Assembly: GCF_000315625.1 (NCBI RefSeq)
Contig: NW_005434620.1
Coordinates: 1,068 to 58,436, forward strand
Origin: Guillardia theta CCMP2712
Lineage: Eukaryota > Cryptophyceae > Pyrenomonadales > Geminigeraceae
DNA length: 57,369 nucleotides
Reading direction: 5' to 3'
Shown here: positions 1 through 9,499 of the stretch, one piece after another
Layout of the letters: the number at the start of each line of letters is the position of its first letter
Numbering within the stretch: position 1 is the first letter of the stretch
The notes under the pieces: model-generated
Databases searched by the model: none
Told to the model about the DNA's origin: nothing
Seen by the model: only the letters and a program-made list of their open reading frames with translations
Position numbers and translations under genes: made by a program

Positions 1-721
1 CTAGGGCCCCCGCCTTGCCAGAGTGCTTATCCTTCTGTGGCCTTATCTTGAAGGAGCAAGGATGCTTCGAATGCGCGTTCACCGCGCGGATCATCTTTCC
101 GTCGATCCTGAAGTTCGTCTGTCCTTTCCACAGCAGTTCTGCTGCGTCGTTCAATTGGAGTGTTGCCACGACTGGGATTTCATCCACTGTCGGAATCAAA
201 TCTTTCTTGATCGGGGCTCTCCACGAGATGCATTTCTTGCCCTGCTCCTCGTGCACCAAGAGTCCTTGATCCTTCAACTTCTCACACAGTACCTCAACTT
301 GTTTTATGTACTGGGTAGGAACTCCGAGGATAGCCATGGTAATCAGTTTACCACTCTCGGGGGACGCTCCTGAAGCATCGATGCAGGCACTCTTGTCTAG
401 TACCTCCTGTTTGTCTGCGTTCCATGCAGAGACATACCACGACTGTCCTTCTTCCCCCCATTCTTTGATGGCATCCTCCTGGCTCCTGACTTCAGCATGT
501 TTGCAGGTCTGTCGAATGGCTTCGGCTAAGGCGTTCATCGAGACTTCCTTGGACTGCAAGGCTCTGCCTGTCCTGCTCTGAGGGTACTGCCTGACGAAGT
601 GTTCCAATCTTCGGATCAGCTCTCCTAGCGAAGGTGCTGAAGGCGTCGTGTCCTTGTTTAGGAACTGGGAAACTCGGACACGAGCAATCTGTTTCCTTTC
701 CTCTTTGGATAGATACCACAT
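1..721 (-). CDS. Subtelomeric family protein, copy 0 (3' end outside window)
   Basis: An open frame runs from an ATG at 719-721 down to the window edge without a stop, about 240 codons. I do not recognise the family. It is clearly related to the proteins at 1634-3562 and 7938-9353: shared blocks include YPxSRT near residue 50, the EAIRxTC block near residue 75, a conserved ITMAILG / ISMTLLG stretch near residue 130, and a W(R/K)AP block near residue 170. It is much more diverged from those two than they are from each other. The protein looks soluble, charged and helical, with no signal peptide or membrane segment. The ATG was chosen because the residues after it align with the start region of the copy at 9353. 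About 100 bp upstream lie a short GC-rich tandem and then a telomere-type array, the same arrangement seen upstream of the copy at 9353. It may be a mobile-element ORF or a true subtelomeric gene. Confidence 0.6.
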   Translation of the reverse strand, partial: MWYLSKEERKQIARVRVSQFLNKDTTPSAPSLGELIRRLEHFVRQYPQSRTGRALQSKEVSMNALAEAIRQTCKHAEVRSQEDAIKEWGEEGQSWYVSAWNADKQEVLDKSACIDASGASPESGKLITMAILGVPTQYIKQVEVLCEKLKDQGLLVHEEQGKKCISWRAPIKKDLIPTVDEIPVVATLQLNDAAELLWKGQTNFRIDGKMIRAVNAHSKHPCSFKIRPQKDKHSGKAGAL

Positions 722-812
722 GATCAAACAACCGTTTCTGCACAGAAAAATATCCTGTTCAGCACCCTAGCTCGCAGGGATCCCCTCAAACTGCAGGGGA
801 GGAGAGCATGTC

Positions 813-868
813 TGTTACTCCAGCGGCCTCCTGTTACTCCAGCGGCCTCCTAAACTCCAGCGGTCTCC
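813..868. repeat. GC-rich 19-bp tandem (3 copies) abutting telomere array
   Basis: Two identical 19-bp units (813-831 and 832-850, core CTCCAGCGGCCTCC) and a third, 18-bp unit (851-868) whose first bases have become TAAA. The third unit runs directly into the CCCTAAA array, so its TAAA replacement looks like a telomere-type start. A different GC-rich 20-bp tandem takes the same position next to the second telomere block at 9442-9481. Confidence 0.8.
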
Positions 869-1009
869 TAAACCCTAAACCCTAAACCCTAAACCTAAAC
901 CCTAAACCCTAAACCCTAAACCCTAAACCCTAAACCCTAAACCCTAAACCCTAAACCCTAAACCCTAAACCCTAAACCCTAAACCCTAAACCCTAAACCC
1001 TAAACCCTA
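869..1009 (+). repeat. Interstitial telomere-type array, CCCTAAA x about 20
   Basis: Nearly perfect tandem CCCTAAA with one early unit missing a C. On the plus strand this is the C-rich strand as it reads at a left chromosome end. Because a related gene copy lies outside it (1-721), the array is internal here, unless the assembly is chimeric. It is followed by a short TAG microsatellite (about 1008-1020). Confidence 0.95.
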
Positions 1010-1633
1010 GTAGTAGTAGTTGAGTTTATTAGAATGCTAGGTAGGTTGCATGGCTTGTTTTCACCTTGCTCTATTCTAGTCTAACAGGGATCTCGTGACC
1101 TGGCAGTTCGGCCCGACTTGGCTGGCCCCTATGGCAGCCGTGCTTCTGCTCTGCTCCCTCCTCTGATATACTTCAGTGGTCTTCCCAAACCTCAGCCAGT
1201 GGCGTTTTCTCCGCCGGCCTTTGGCATGGGACGTCCGTGCTTTACTTGTGTTGCTTTCTCGGCTCCGACACACCTTTGCGGTCTCGGCCGGCCTTCGGCC
1301 AGTGAGTGGCTGATGGATGAGGTGGCAAGTGGGTTGTGGATGGGTCCCTGGGACTCACGTCCCTTAACCCGGGCCTCGGTCCGGACCGGGCCCGAGAGCC
1401 CGGCCGGCCTTCGCCCGGCCTCCTCCCCCCCCGCCCCCCCCTCCCCCCTCCCCCACCGGCTTACCTGCCCTTACCTTCGTTGCTTGCCCCATGTCCACCT
1501 CATTTATTTCTTCCTCCTTCCCCCCTTGGGGCCCACAGCTCCGCTCCGCCTCTTGTCCACCTCTAAGACTTGACTCGAGCCTCAAGCGCGCGAGAGGCCT
1601 GCGCCAGCCTCCTCCTCCACGCCCTCGCCCTCC
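1010..1633. other. Pyrimidine/GC-rich flank between telomere array and family copy A
   Basis: About 620 bp without a convincing gene. The plus strand is rich in CT and C runs, which creates spurious proline/serine-rich reading frames on the plus strand and glycine-rich ones on the minus strand. It is the 3' flank of the minus-strand copy ending at 1634. I see no RNA gene or clear inverted repeat. Confidence 0.5.
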
Positions 1634-3562
1634 TCAGCCTCCGCAGCTCAACCCATGGTGCTCAGCAAATTTACTGATCGCAAGAAACAAGAGGCTTACA
1701 GATCGACTCTCGATGTCATCGCTCTCAGCCTCCTGCTCGAGCGCATCAGTCGCTGCTGCCCTTGGAGAGAAGGCGCTGCCCCTCCTCGCTGCCTTGTTCC
1801 CTTGCACCCGTGTCCAGCGCTGCTCGCCGAGGTATGCTCTGAGCTTTTCTTTCAACATGTTTCGCTTCGATCCCAACGTCGGCGTGGCTGCCCAAGCTCC
1901 GAGCGTCATGAACTCCACGTTGCCCGGCGAGCAGAAGGTGTCATGCAGCTTGCCAACACTCTTGTCTAGCTCCAGCGAGATCGGCTTGCCAGCTAGCAGC
2001 TCCTCCTCTGATGTCTCCAAGAGCATCGTCGAGAGGTCGAGCAAGACCTGTTGATCGACTGGCCCTGACGGCGACGCTGCTTCCATGGTGATCCTGTCGA
2101 TGTCGCTGAGCTCCAGCCATCCAGCGCCTTGCTGCTGCCCTTGGGGCTCTTGGGCTTGCTCCTCGCTCTCTTCTTCCTCCTGAGAGCTGACAGTGGGTTT
2201 GAACCCCACCGCCTCCAGCTTGACTTCCAGGATCCCTTCCAAGTAGAAGGGGATGTCTTCCATCAAGCGTCGAGCCTCTGCCTTGGTCGCCAGGGAGAGA
2301 GCTATCAGGCTCCCATCCCAGCTGAGCGTGTCACGATCCTCCTCGACCTCGACGCTGACAAGCTTGAGGTTCATTCTTCTTGCTAATTCCAACATGGCTC
2401 GCTTGACTCTCGTGATCGATGTGTTACCTCCTCCGCACAGCGCTTCCATCTCCTTCCTCGAGAAGCGGCCTGTGCTCATGCTTGACCTCGACTTGATCTG
2501 TACTCTAAAGCTGCTGCGCCCCGCATGATCTCTCTCGCGAAGTGCCCTCCTTTGCTTGGCAATCTTTCCCCTCGGCACGAAGGTGTCGGCTGTGAGCTCG
2601 ACTGCAAACGTCTCTCTGAGCTTGACGTCGTCGCTGATGAGAGTGAGATGCACCCCCTCCATCGCCTCGCTCTCTCTGAACGAGGCCAAGGTCTGCTCGC
2701 AGCTTGCCGTCGAAGGCGAGCTGAGCACCCACTCTAGCTCTCTCTGCTGGAGAGCTCCGGTGCTTGCCCCAACAGCAACATACGTCTTCGGGCTCGGCCC
2801 CTTGCGACCTCTCTGCCCAGGACCCTGCACGAGCATGCCCGCAAGTGGTTGTACCTCTGCGGCTGCAAGAGATTGCGAGAGCAGCTGAAATCGATAGATC
2901 TGAGCGATCTCAGCCGTCGACATTCCTCCAAGAGCTAAGAGCTGCGATAGCTCGGCAAGGCTCCCTCCCTTGCCCCAAGGTCCTCGCTTGGCTCGAAGCT
3001 TGAACGACCGGTCATGTGCAATGCTCACCTCTGTGGCTCGAAAGACTCTCCCTTCGATGGCGTATTCTGTCCTGCCTTCCCATAGCTCCATGGCTGCTTC
3101 ATTCCGAAGGAAGGAGACGGTGACTGAGATGTCGTCTGCTCGTGCTATCTCAGGTCTGTAAGGTGCTTTCCACATGATGGCCTTGTCGACTCCATCGACT
3201 GAGTCTACCATGAGACCTAGCTCCATAAGCTTCGTTTTCAACTTTTCTTCTTGTCGAACATACATCGAGGAAATCCCTAGGAGAGTCATGGAGATGAAGG
3301 AGGTCCCCTCGGTGCCTTCGGTGCCGATGTATGTCTCGACATTCTGCTTCTTGGCCTCCTCCATCTGTTGAATAAACCATGCTCTCGACTCTGAGCTCCA
3401 TTCGCTCAGAGAGTCTTCAAACAGGTCGCGTCTCGCCTGCCGACATGTCGAGCGGATGGCTTCAGCGATAGCGTCGGGAGTGCATCCCCCCTCAGCTCTG
3501 CAAGCATGAGCTGTCCGACTATTCGGATAACGCTTGGTGAAGTTCTTCACCCTCTCGACGAG
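1634..3562 (-). CDS. Subtelomeric family protein, copy A (5'-truncated)
   Basis: About 640 codons open to a stop at 1634. Family unknown. The N-terminal half matches copies 0 and B. The central part has a basic GPWGKGG loop and an RGRKGPSPKTYVAVGAS block; the C-terminal third has a short glutamate/glutamine-rich linker (around residues 450-470) and no membrane segment. This is the only copy with an intact C-terminus in the window, so it defines the family's full 3' end. Its own start is missing: identity with copy B stops at about 3562, just upstream of LVERVK, where sequence switches abruptly to the cysteine-rich gene. The first usable codon is a GTG at 3550. So it is probably a 5'-truncated copy and may not be expressed. 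A DNA-binding or retroelement ORF1-like role is possible, but no zinc knuckle, reverse transcriptase or nuclease motif is visible. Confidence 0.6.
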   Translation of the reverse strand, partial: LVERVKNFTKRYPNSRTAHACRAEGGCTPDAIAEAIRSTCRQARRDLFEDSLSEWSSESRAWFIQQMEEAKKQNVETYIGTEGTEGTSFISMTLLGISSMYVRQEEKLKTKLMELGLMVDSVDGVDKAIMWKAPYRPEIARADDISVTVSFLRNEAAMELWEGRTEYAIEGRVFRATEVSIAHDRSFKLRAKRGPWGKGGSLAELSQLLALGGMSTAEIAQIYRFQLLSQSLAAAEVQPLAGMLVQGPGQRGRKGPSPKTYVAVGASTGALQQRELEWVLSSPSTASCEQTLASFRESEAMEGVHLTLISDDVKLRETFAVELTADTFVPRGKIAKQRRALRERDHAGRSSFRVQIKSRSSMSTGRFSRKEMEALCGGGNTSITRVKRAMLELARRMNLKLVSVEVEEDRDTLSWDGSLIALSLATKAEARRLMEDIPFYLEGILEVKLEAVGFKPTVSSQEEEESEEQAQEPQGQQQGAGWLELSDIDRITMEAASPSGPVDQQVLLDLSTMLLETSEEELLAGKPISLELDKSVGKLHDTFCSPGNVEFMTLGAWAATPTLGSKRNMLKEKLRAYLGEQRWTRVQGNKAARRGSAFSPRAAATDALEQEAESDDIESRSVSLLFLAISKFAEHHGLSCGG

Positions 3563-6500
3563 GGGCAGGGTGAGCAGCTGGAAAGGCTGACCTGGTCCTT
3601 GTAGTATCCGACGTTGCAGGAGACGCAGGTGTGCGCCCCATCAAAGGCATAGCCTAGACCGCAGGAGCAGGTTGAATAGTCTTTCCGGACGAAGGTCGCG
3701 TCACATACACACTCATAGATATCGGAAGCCCCCGTCTGGCTGGTGGAATAGGTGTTGCAGGAGATGCAGGAAGTCATCGCCGTCGTGTTTCCAAACATCC
3801 CCAGCGGGCAGTTGACACAGGCATCATTGCTCAGTGTGGGTTTGTAAGTAGATACCGGGCAAGGAGTGAAGACTGAGTCCGTCTGACGGTAGTATCCCGG
3901 TATCGCAGTGCAGACAAAGTCAAAGTACGACTGCGAGGACGGGCGCTTCGAATTGGACGGGCATCGTTTCACGCAACTGTCACCCACATCAATAGAGTCA
4001 AGCGGACAGCGCTGGCAATAGCACTCCCCGACTGCTCCTGCTGGTGAGTTCGGCTTGGAAGCGGGACATGAAGCACAATAAGCAGGAAGACTGGCCTTGA
4101 TGATGACAATCCCTGATCCTCCTTTTCCGCTGTCGTACGTTCGGTAATTGATTGCACTCCTTCCTCCTCCTCCTCCTCCAGACCCTGTGTGGTCGACTGC
4201 GTTGCCGCCGTAAGCGTTGATATTGTCATGACCTCCGTATCCCCCGATCCCACACGCGGAGAAGCCGTAATTGTACCAACCTGTTTGACCTCCGCCTCCA
4301 CCCGCAGCAAAAGGCATGCTGACGCCTGTGATGTCGTAGTAGACGCAATTGCCTGGCTGACCCAGGTTGGGGGAGTAGCTACCACCTCCTGCTCCTCCGC
4401 CGCCACCACCGACGACGTACACACCGGGTTGATACCCAGGGTTGCCCTGTCCGGCGACGTTGTTCCCGCCTGCCTGTGTGCCTTTACCACCACCGCCTCC
4501 TCCAGAGCCTCCTGCTGTTCCGGCAACGTTGAGCCAGCCACCTCTGCCACCTCCAGTTGCCACATAGTTAACGCTCCACCATCGCCGACCGTGACCGTGT
4601 AGGTGCCAGCCTGCATCAACACGTTCTTCTGATAGATAACACCTCCTGCGCCTCCACCCCCGATGCCAAAGAGTAGGTTCTCCGCCCAGAGATATGCGTT
4701 GTAACAAGCGGTGTAGTCCCATGATATGTCGCAGCACTGTGCCGAGCCGCCAGGCCCACCGCCAGCCACGATCAGAAAGTCAACATAGGTGTCCTGGCTG
4801 ACAGAGACGGTGTAGGATGTGTCAAAGTGTATGCTGGGTTTGATATGAGTGAAGTTGTAGAAGTATTCACCGTTCTGACCGAAGCGGCTGTAGGAGATAC
4901 TACTCGTGATCGTCGGGGAGAGGTAAGATTTGTACGTGTTGGCTTGGCACGAGCTGGGAGCATAGCACATGTCGATGTTGTCATTGAAGATCTTGGCTTG
5001 TGATGCCTGCTTCCCAGCGGGACAGGAGACACAGCTATTCAGAGTGGAGTTGTAGTACTCGTCATAGTTACAGATCGTCAGGACGCAAGTAGAGGAAGAG
5101 CACGAGCAGTTGCCTGTAGAACCAGCCGGGGAGTAGGGCTGGTCTGCCGGACAGGTCTTGCAAGTCCCGTTGGAGTCGTAAGAGTTAGCCGTGCAGACGC
5201 TCTGGGAATCGCAAGATCCACTGACTGACAGACCCGACGCAGGGCTCAGCTTGCCGACGGAACACATCACGCACTGGGCCAAGGAAGAGTTCCAGTAGCC
5301 CCTCGAGCCGCAACCCGACGTACAGCTGCAAACGTTCGTGCCAGAGCCCGTGTTGTAGCTCTGTGCTGGGCATGACGTGCAGATTGTAGCCCCGGGGCTG
5401 GAATAGCTGTTGGCAGGGCAGGCCTGGCAATCGGAAAGACTGACGCTGTCCTTACGGTATGTGCCGGCGGGACAGTCCGTACAGTTCTGATATACCGAAG
5501 GTCGCATTCCTTCCGGGCAGTCGTCGATCGTGACACTAGCCTGCAGATTTGTGGTGGCAAACGCCGGACAGGCCGTGCAGGATGAAGATGCAGGCGTGTT
5601 AGCGTAGGAACCAATACCGCAGGCGTTGCAATTCGTGCTGCCTGTCTGTGCTTGGAAGTAACCAAGCGGGCAGTTTGTGCAGGCGTCATTGCTGACAGTG
5701 GGCTTGTAGGTGGCTATCGGGCACTTGGTGAAGTTCTGTCCGGTTCGGTAATAGCCGGCGATCGCAAGACACTGATCAAAGGACGTTGATTGGTCGGACA
5801 GCGTGACGGAGTTGCTCGGGCAGTTGGTACAGGCCTGCAGTCCGAGAGAGGTCTTGTAAGTATTCATGCCGCAACTGACGCAGGCTTCACCCTGAAGCGT
5901 CTTGCCTATTGAGCAAGTGCATACTGACGTACAACGATTCTCTTTCGAAAGTAGGGATACAGTTACAATCCGCATAAGAAGTGCTGCCCATCCCAGATGT
6001 AGTGAAGTATTGTGGACACTGGGTGCAGGCCGCCAGACTGATCTGGTCCTTGTAGTACCCGATATCACACGAAACGCAGGTATCCAGTCCGTTGAACGTC
6101 TTCCCGACATTACACGAGCAAGTGCTGTAGTCTTTCCTGTAGAAAGTAGGGATACAAGTGCAGTTGTCATACGAGATACTGCCCATCCCAGACGTCGTGA
6201 AGTAAACAGGACAATCCGTGCAGCGAGTGCGATTCGTGCCGTCGGAATAGGAGGCAGTGGCGCAGGCATAGAAGGAGTCGGAGACTTCAAAGTACCCAAG
6301 GTCGGAGACGCAGTTGTAGGCAGAGATGGAAGCGAGCTGCAGCGTCGTGGCACCGGTCGGGCAGTGATCACAGGTCGTGCGATCGATGTGGTCGTTGTAT
6401 GTGCCGATGGGGCACTGGAAGAAGTGGGAGTTGGAGTCCTGGTAACAGCCGATCTGGGAGACGCACTCGAACGAGTAAACAGAGCCTTCTTCCATGGTTG

Positions 6501-7937
6501 TAGCGTACGTGGGACAGGGTGTACAAGCCACGTTACTGACGGTCGACTTGTAGTAGCCGATGGGGCACTTCCTGAAGTCTCCTGCGGCATACCGATAGTA
6601 GCCCATGAGGGCAGTGCAGGCGTCGGCTGTGCTGGAGCCTTGTAGCAGCGTCGTCGCGCCCAACGGGCAGTCGGTACAGGCTTGAAGCCCGACGGAGTTC
6701 TTGTAGGTTCCAAACGGACAGTCCGAGCACTGCAACCAGCCGTCATAGTACTTGCCCAAATAGCAGGTGCAAGAAGTCGCACTCTCCCTGTAGAACGTAT
6801 AGTCGCAAATACAGTCCCATATGCTTGTTGTTCCTGTGTCTTCTGTTATAGAGAACTGCGGACATAGAGTGCAGGCTGCCAGGCTGACCTGGTCCTTATA
6901 GTACCCATAATCGCAAGGATTGCAGGTATCCAGTCCATCGAAGGTATAGCCGACGTTACAGGAACAAGTACTTGCATCCTTCCTATAGAAAGTAGGAATA
7001 CAGTTACAATCCGCATAAGAAGTGCTGCCAGTCGAAGCCGTAGTGAAGTACTGGGGACACTGCGTGCAGGCTGCTAGACTAACCTGATCTTTGTAGTACC
7101 CGATGTTACAGGAGACACAAGTATCCAGTCCGTTGAACGTCTTACCGACATTGCAAGAACAAGTGCTAGAATTCTGCCGATAGAAAGTAGGAATGCAAGT
7201 GCAGTTGTCATAAGAGATACTGCCCATCCCAGACGTCGTGAAGTACTGCGGACAGGAAGAACAGGAAGTCGTACCCCGCTGATCGGCGTAAGCGCCCACC
7301 CCGCAGAGTTGGCAGGCAGTAGAACCCGTCGTACCTATGGCAGTGCCGAGCGGGCAATTGGTACAGCCCTGGATGTTGATATCACCGAAGTTCATACAGT
7401 AATCGGGTTTAGGATTCAGTCCGTTGTAGTAAGTAAACAGGTAGCGTCCAGAGAACTTGCAGTTGACAGTGTTAGCATAAGCACCACTGGGAAAGGCTGC
7501 CATCGTCCCGCACAGATTGTTGCTCGTAGGCGTCAGCGAATCACCGACATAGATCTTTTCATAATCTTCACGCATCCAACAACAATCTTTTCTGCTCGAT
7601 ATTGTGACCGATTGGACATCCTTGCTGCTCCCAAAGTCGATCCACCAATAGCGCGTCGCTGTGCAGACCGTATGCATGAAGTTAGCAAGATTGTTATCCA
7701 CGGCGTATCTCCAAGGAAAACTGCCAGAGTAATAGCTCGACTGTCCGCCCGTACAGAGAGAGTTGCCCGTCATAGCCCCGCAGTCCTCGAGGTGTGTCAT
7801 GAGCCCGGTCGAGCTGTACGTCCCCGCCACGCAGCTGTAGCCGCAGTAACGGATGGAGGTCGAGCCAAGGCCGGGAGTGGACTGTCCCGAGGCGCAGGCA
7901 GTGCAGATCGTGAGTCCGAGCGTATCGGAGTATCGGC
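3563..7937 (-). pseudogene. F-type lectin + GCC2/GCC3 cysteine-rich + glycine-rich extracellular protein, fragment
   Basis: Read on the minus strand: a short cysteine module; an F-type lectin (fucolectin) domain at about 7750-7360 with AVDNN, WWIDFGSS and RKDCCWMR; then many roughly 45-55-residue modules of the GCC2/GCC3 (ephrin-receptor-like) type with CxxCPxG and TCSCNVGxTFxGLDTC motifs; then a glycine-rich domain at about 4790-4090 (FLIVAGGGPGG, AGTYTVTVGDGG), like the ALK/LTK-type glycine-rich domain; then more cysteine modules. Such proteins are secreted or cell-surface. Neither end is natural: there is no ATG or signal peptide at 7937, and at 3562 the frame runs into family copy A and stops within a few codons. 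Two single-base losses shift the frame, near 5930 and near 4575; no GT-AG intron explains either. I call it a decayed fragment trapped between two family copies. Sequencing error at the two sites cannot be excluded. Confidence 0.75.
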
Positions 7938-7972
7938 CTTGCTAATTCCAACATGGCTCGCTTGACTCGCGT
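7938..7972. repeat. 35-nt templated duplication at rearrangement junction
   Basis: These 35 bases repeat 8071-8105 exactly, in direct orientation. At 8071-8105 the segment is in frame with family copy B; here it is out of frame and glued directly to the lectin gene fragment. This looks like filler copied from nearby sequence during end joining. Confidence 0.8.
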
Positions 7973-9353
7973 CCCAGCTCAGGCTCCCATCCCAGCTCAG
8001 GCTCCCATCCCAGCTCAGCGTGTCTCGATCTTCTTGAACCTCAATGCTGGCAAGCTTCAGGTTCATTCTTCTTGCTAATTCCAACATGGCTCGCTTGACT
8101 CGCGTGGTCGATGTGTTGCCTCCTCCGCACAGTGCTTCCATCTCCTTCCTCGAGAAGCGGCCTGTGCTCATGCTTGACTTCGACTTGATCTGCACCCTGA
8201 AACTGCCGCTTGGAGCCTGCTCCCTGTCGCGAAGTACCTTCCTCTGCTTGGCAATCTTTCCTCTCGGCACGAAGGTGTCTGCTGTGAGCTCGACTGCAAA
8301 CGTCTCTCTGAGCTTGGCGTCGTCGCTGACAAGAGTCAGGTGCACCCCCTCCATCGCCTCGCTCTCTCTGAACGAGGCCAACGTCTGCTCGCAGCTGGCC
8401 GTCGATGGGCAGGATAGTACCCACTCGAGCTCTCTCTGCTGCAGAGCTCCGGTGCTTGCTCCAACAGCAACATACGTCTTCGGGCTCGGCCCCTTGCGAC
8501 CTCTCTGCCCAGCACCCTGCACGAGCATGCCCGCCAGCGGTTGTACCTCTGCTGCGGCGAGACATTGCGAGATCAGTTGGAATTGATAGATCCGAGCTAT
8601 GTCCGCCGTCGACATTCCTCCAAGAGCTAGGAGCTGCGATAGCTCGGCAAGGCTCCCTCCCTTGCCCCAAGGTCCTCGCTTGGCTCGGAGCTTGAACGAC
8701 CGGTCGTGTGCAATGCTGACTTCAGTTGCTCTGAAAACTCGCCCGTCGATGCTGTACTCTCTGCTGCCTTGCCAGAGTGCGATGGCTTCATTCCGAAGGA
8801 AGGAGATGGTGACTGAGATGTCGTCTGCTCGTGCTATCTCAGGTCTGTAAGGTGCTTTCCACATGATGGACTTGTCGTCTCTATCGACTGAGTCTACTAT
8901 GAGTCCCAGCTCCGTCAACTTCATTTTCAATTTGTCTTCTTGTCGCACATACATCGAGGAGATGCCCAGGAGAGTCATGGAGATGAAGGAGGTCTCCTCG
9001 GTGTCTTCGGTGCCGATGTAAGTCTCGACATTCTGCTGTTTGGCCTCTTTCATCTGTTGCATGAACCATGCTCTCGACTCTGGGCTCCATGCGCTCAGAG
9101 AGTCTTCAAACAGGTCGCGTCTCGCCTGCCGACATGTCGAGCGGATGGCTTCTGCGATAGCGTCGGGAGTGCATCCCCCCTCAGCTCTGCAAGCATGAGC
9201 TGTCCGACTATTCGGATAACGCTTGGTGAAGCTCTTCACTCTCTCGACGAGGTCGGCCTCCTCGACGTGGCCTCCTGAGCGCTCACCCTGCGTGTATTGG
9301 CATGATCTCCGATACAGCAGGTTGCGAACGCTCTCATCATACTGTAGTACCAT
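7938..9353 (-). pseudogene. Subtelomeric family protein, copy B (3'-truncated)
   Basis: Close relative of copy A over about 430 codons, from an ATG at 9351-9353 (chosen because the following residues align with the start of copy 0; an in-frame ATG at 9380 is also open). It holds the complete N-terminus that copy A lacks. After LSWDGS, homology to the C-terminal third of the family ends: there is an 18-bp tandem encoding three LSWDGS-like repeats (about 7973-8027), then the 35-nt filler, then the lectin gene fragment read in the wrong frame. A functional product is unlikely. Together copies A and B would make one complete gene, but they are separate, differing copies about 4.4 kb apart and not exons of one gene. 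Confidence 0.65.
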
Positions 9354-9441
9354 ACTTAGAAAGCTGTTTGAACTGCACAAACCTCTTGCTCGCAGCTTCC
9401 TCCGGTGCCCTTGCGCTCTCCCTACGCGCCACAGAGCAGCA

Positions 9442-9481
9442 TGCCTCTGTCAACGGGCCCCTGCCTCTGTCAACGGGCCCC
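9442..9481. repeat. GC-rich 20-bp tandem (2 copies) abutting telomere repeat
   Basis: Two perfect copies of TGCCTCTGTCAACGGGCCCC (9442-9461, 9462-9481), leading directly into CTAAACCCTAAA. The sequence differs from the tandem at 813-868, but the position relative to telomere repeats is the same. Confidence 0.85.
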
Positions 9482-9499
9482 CTAAACCCTAAACCCTAA
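9479..9499 (+). repeat. Short interstitial telomere repeat (about 2.7 CCCTAAA units)
   Basis: CCCTAAACCCTAAACCCTAA in the same polarity as the array at 869-1009. Its right edge overlaps the last codon of the MMSDH-like reading frame on the minus strand (TAG at 9496-9498 lies within TTAGGG). Confidence 0.85.

Noticed and set aside
1118-2054. Plus-strand open frames antisense to family copy A and in its 3' flank
   Set aside because: Proline/serine-rich translations of pyrimidine-rich DNA. The opposite strand carries the conserved family protein.
6000-6782. Upstream half of the 937-codon minus-strand frame 3969-6782
   Set aside because: Only about 5940-4580 of that frame is the real cysteine-rich coding frame. 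The rest, on both sides, is threonine/proline-rich out-of-frame translation of the same gene.
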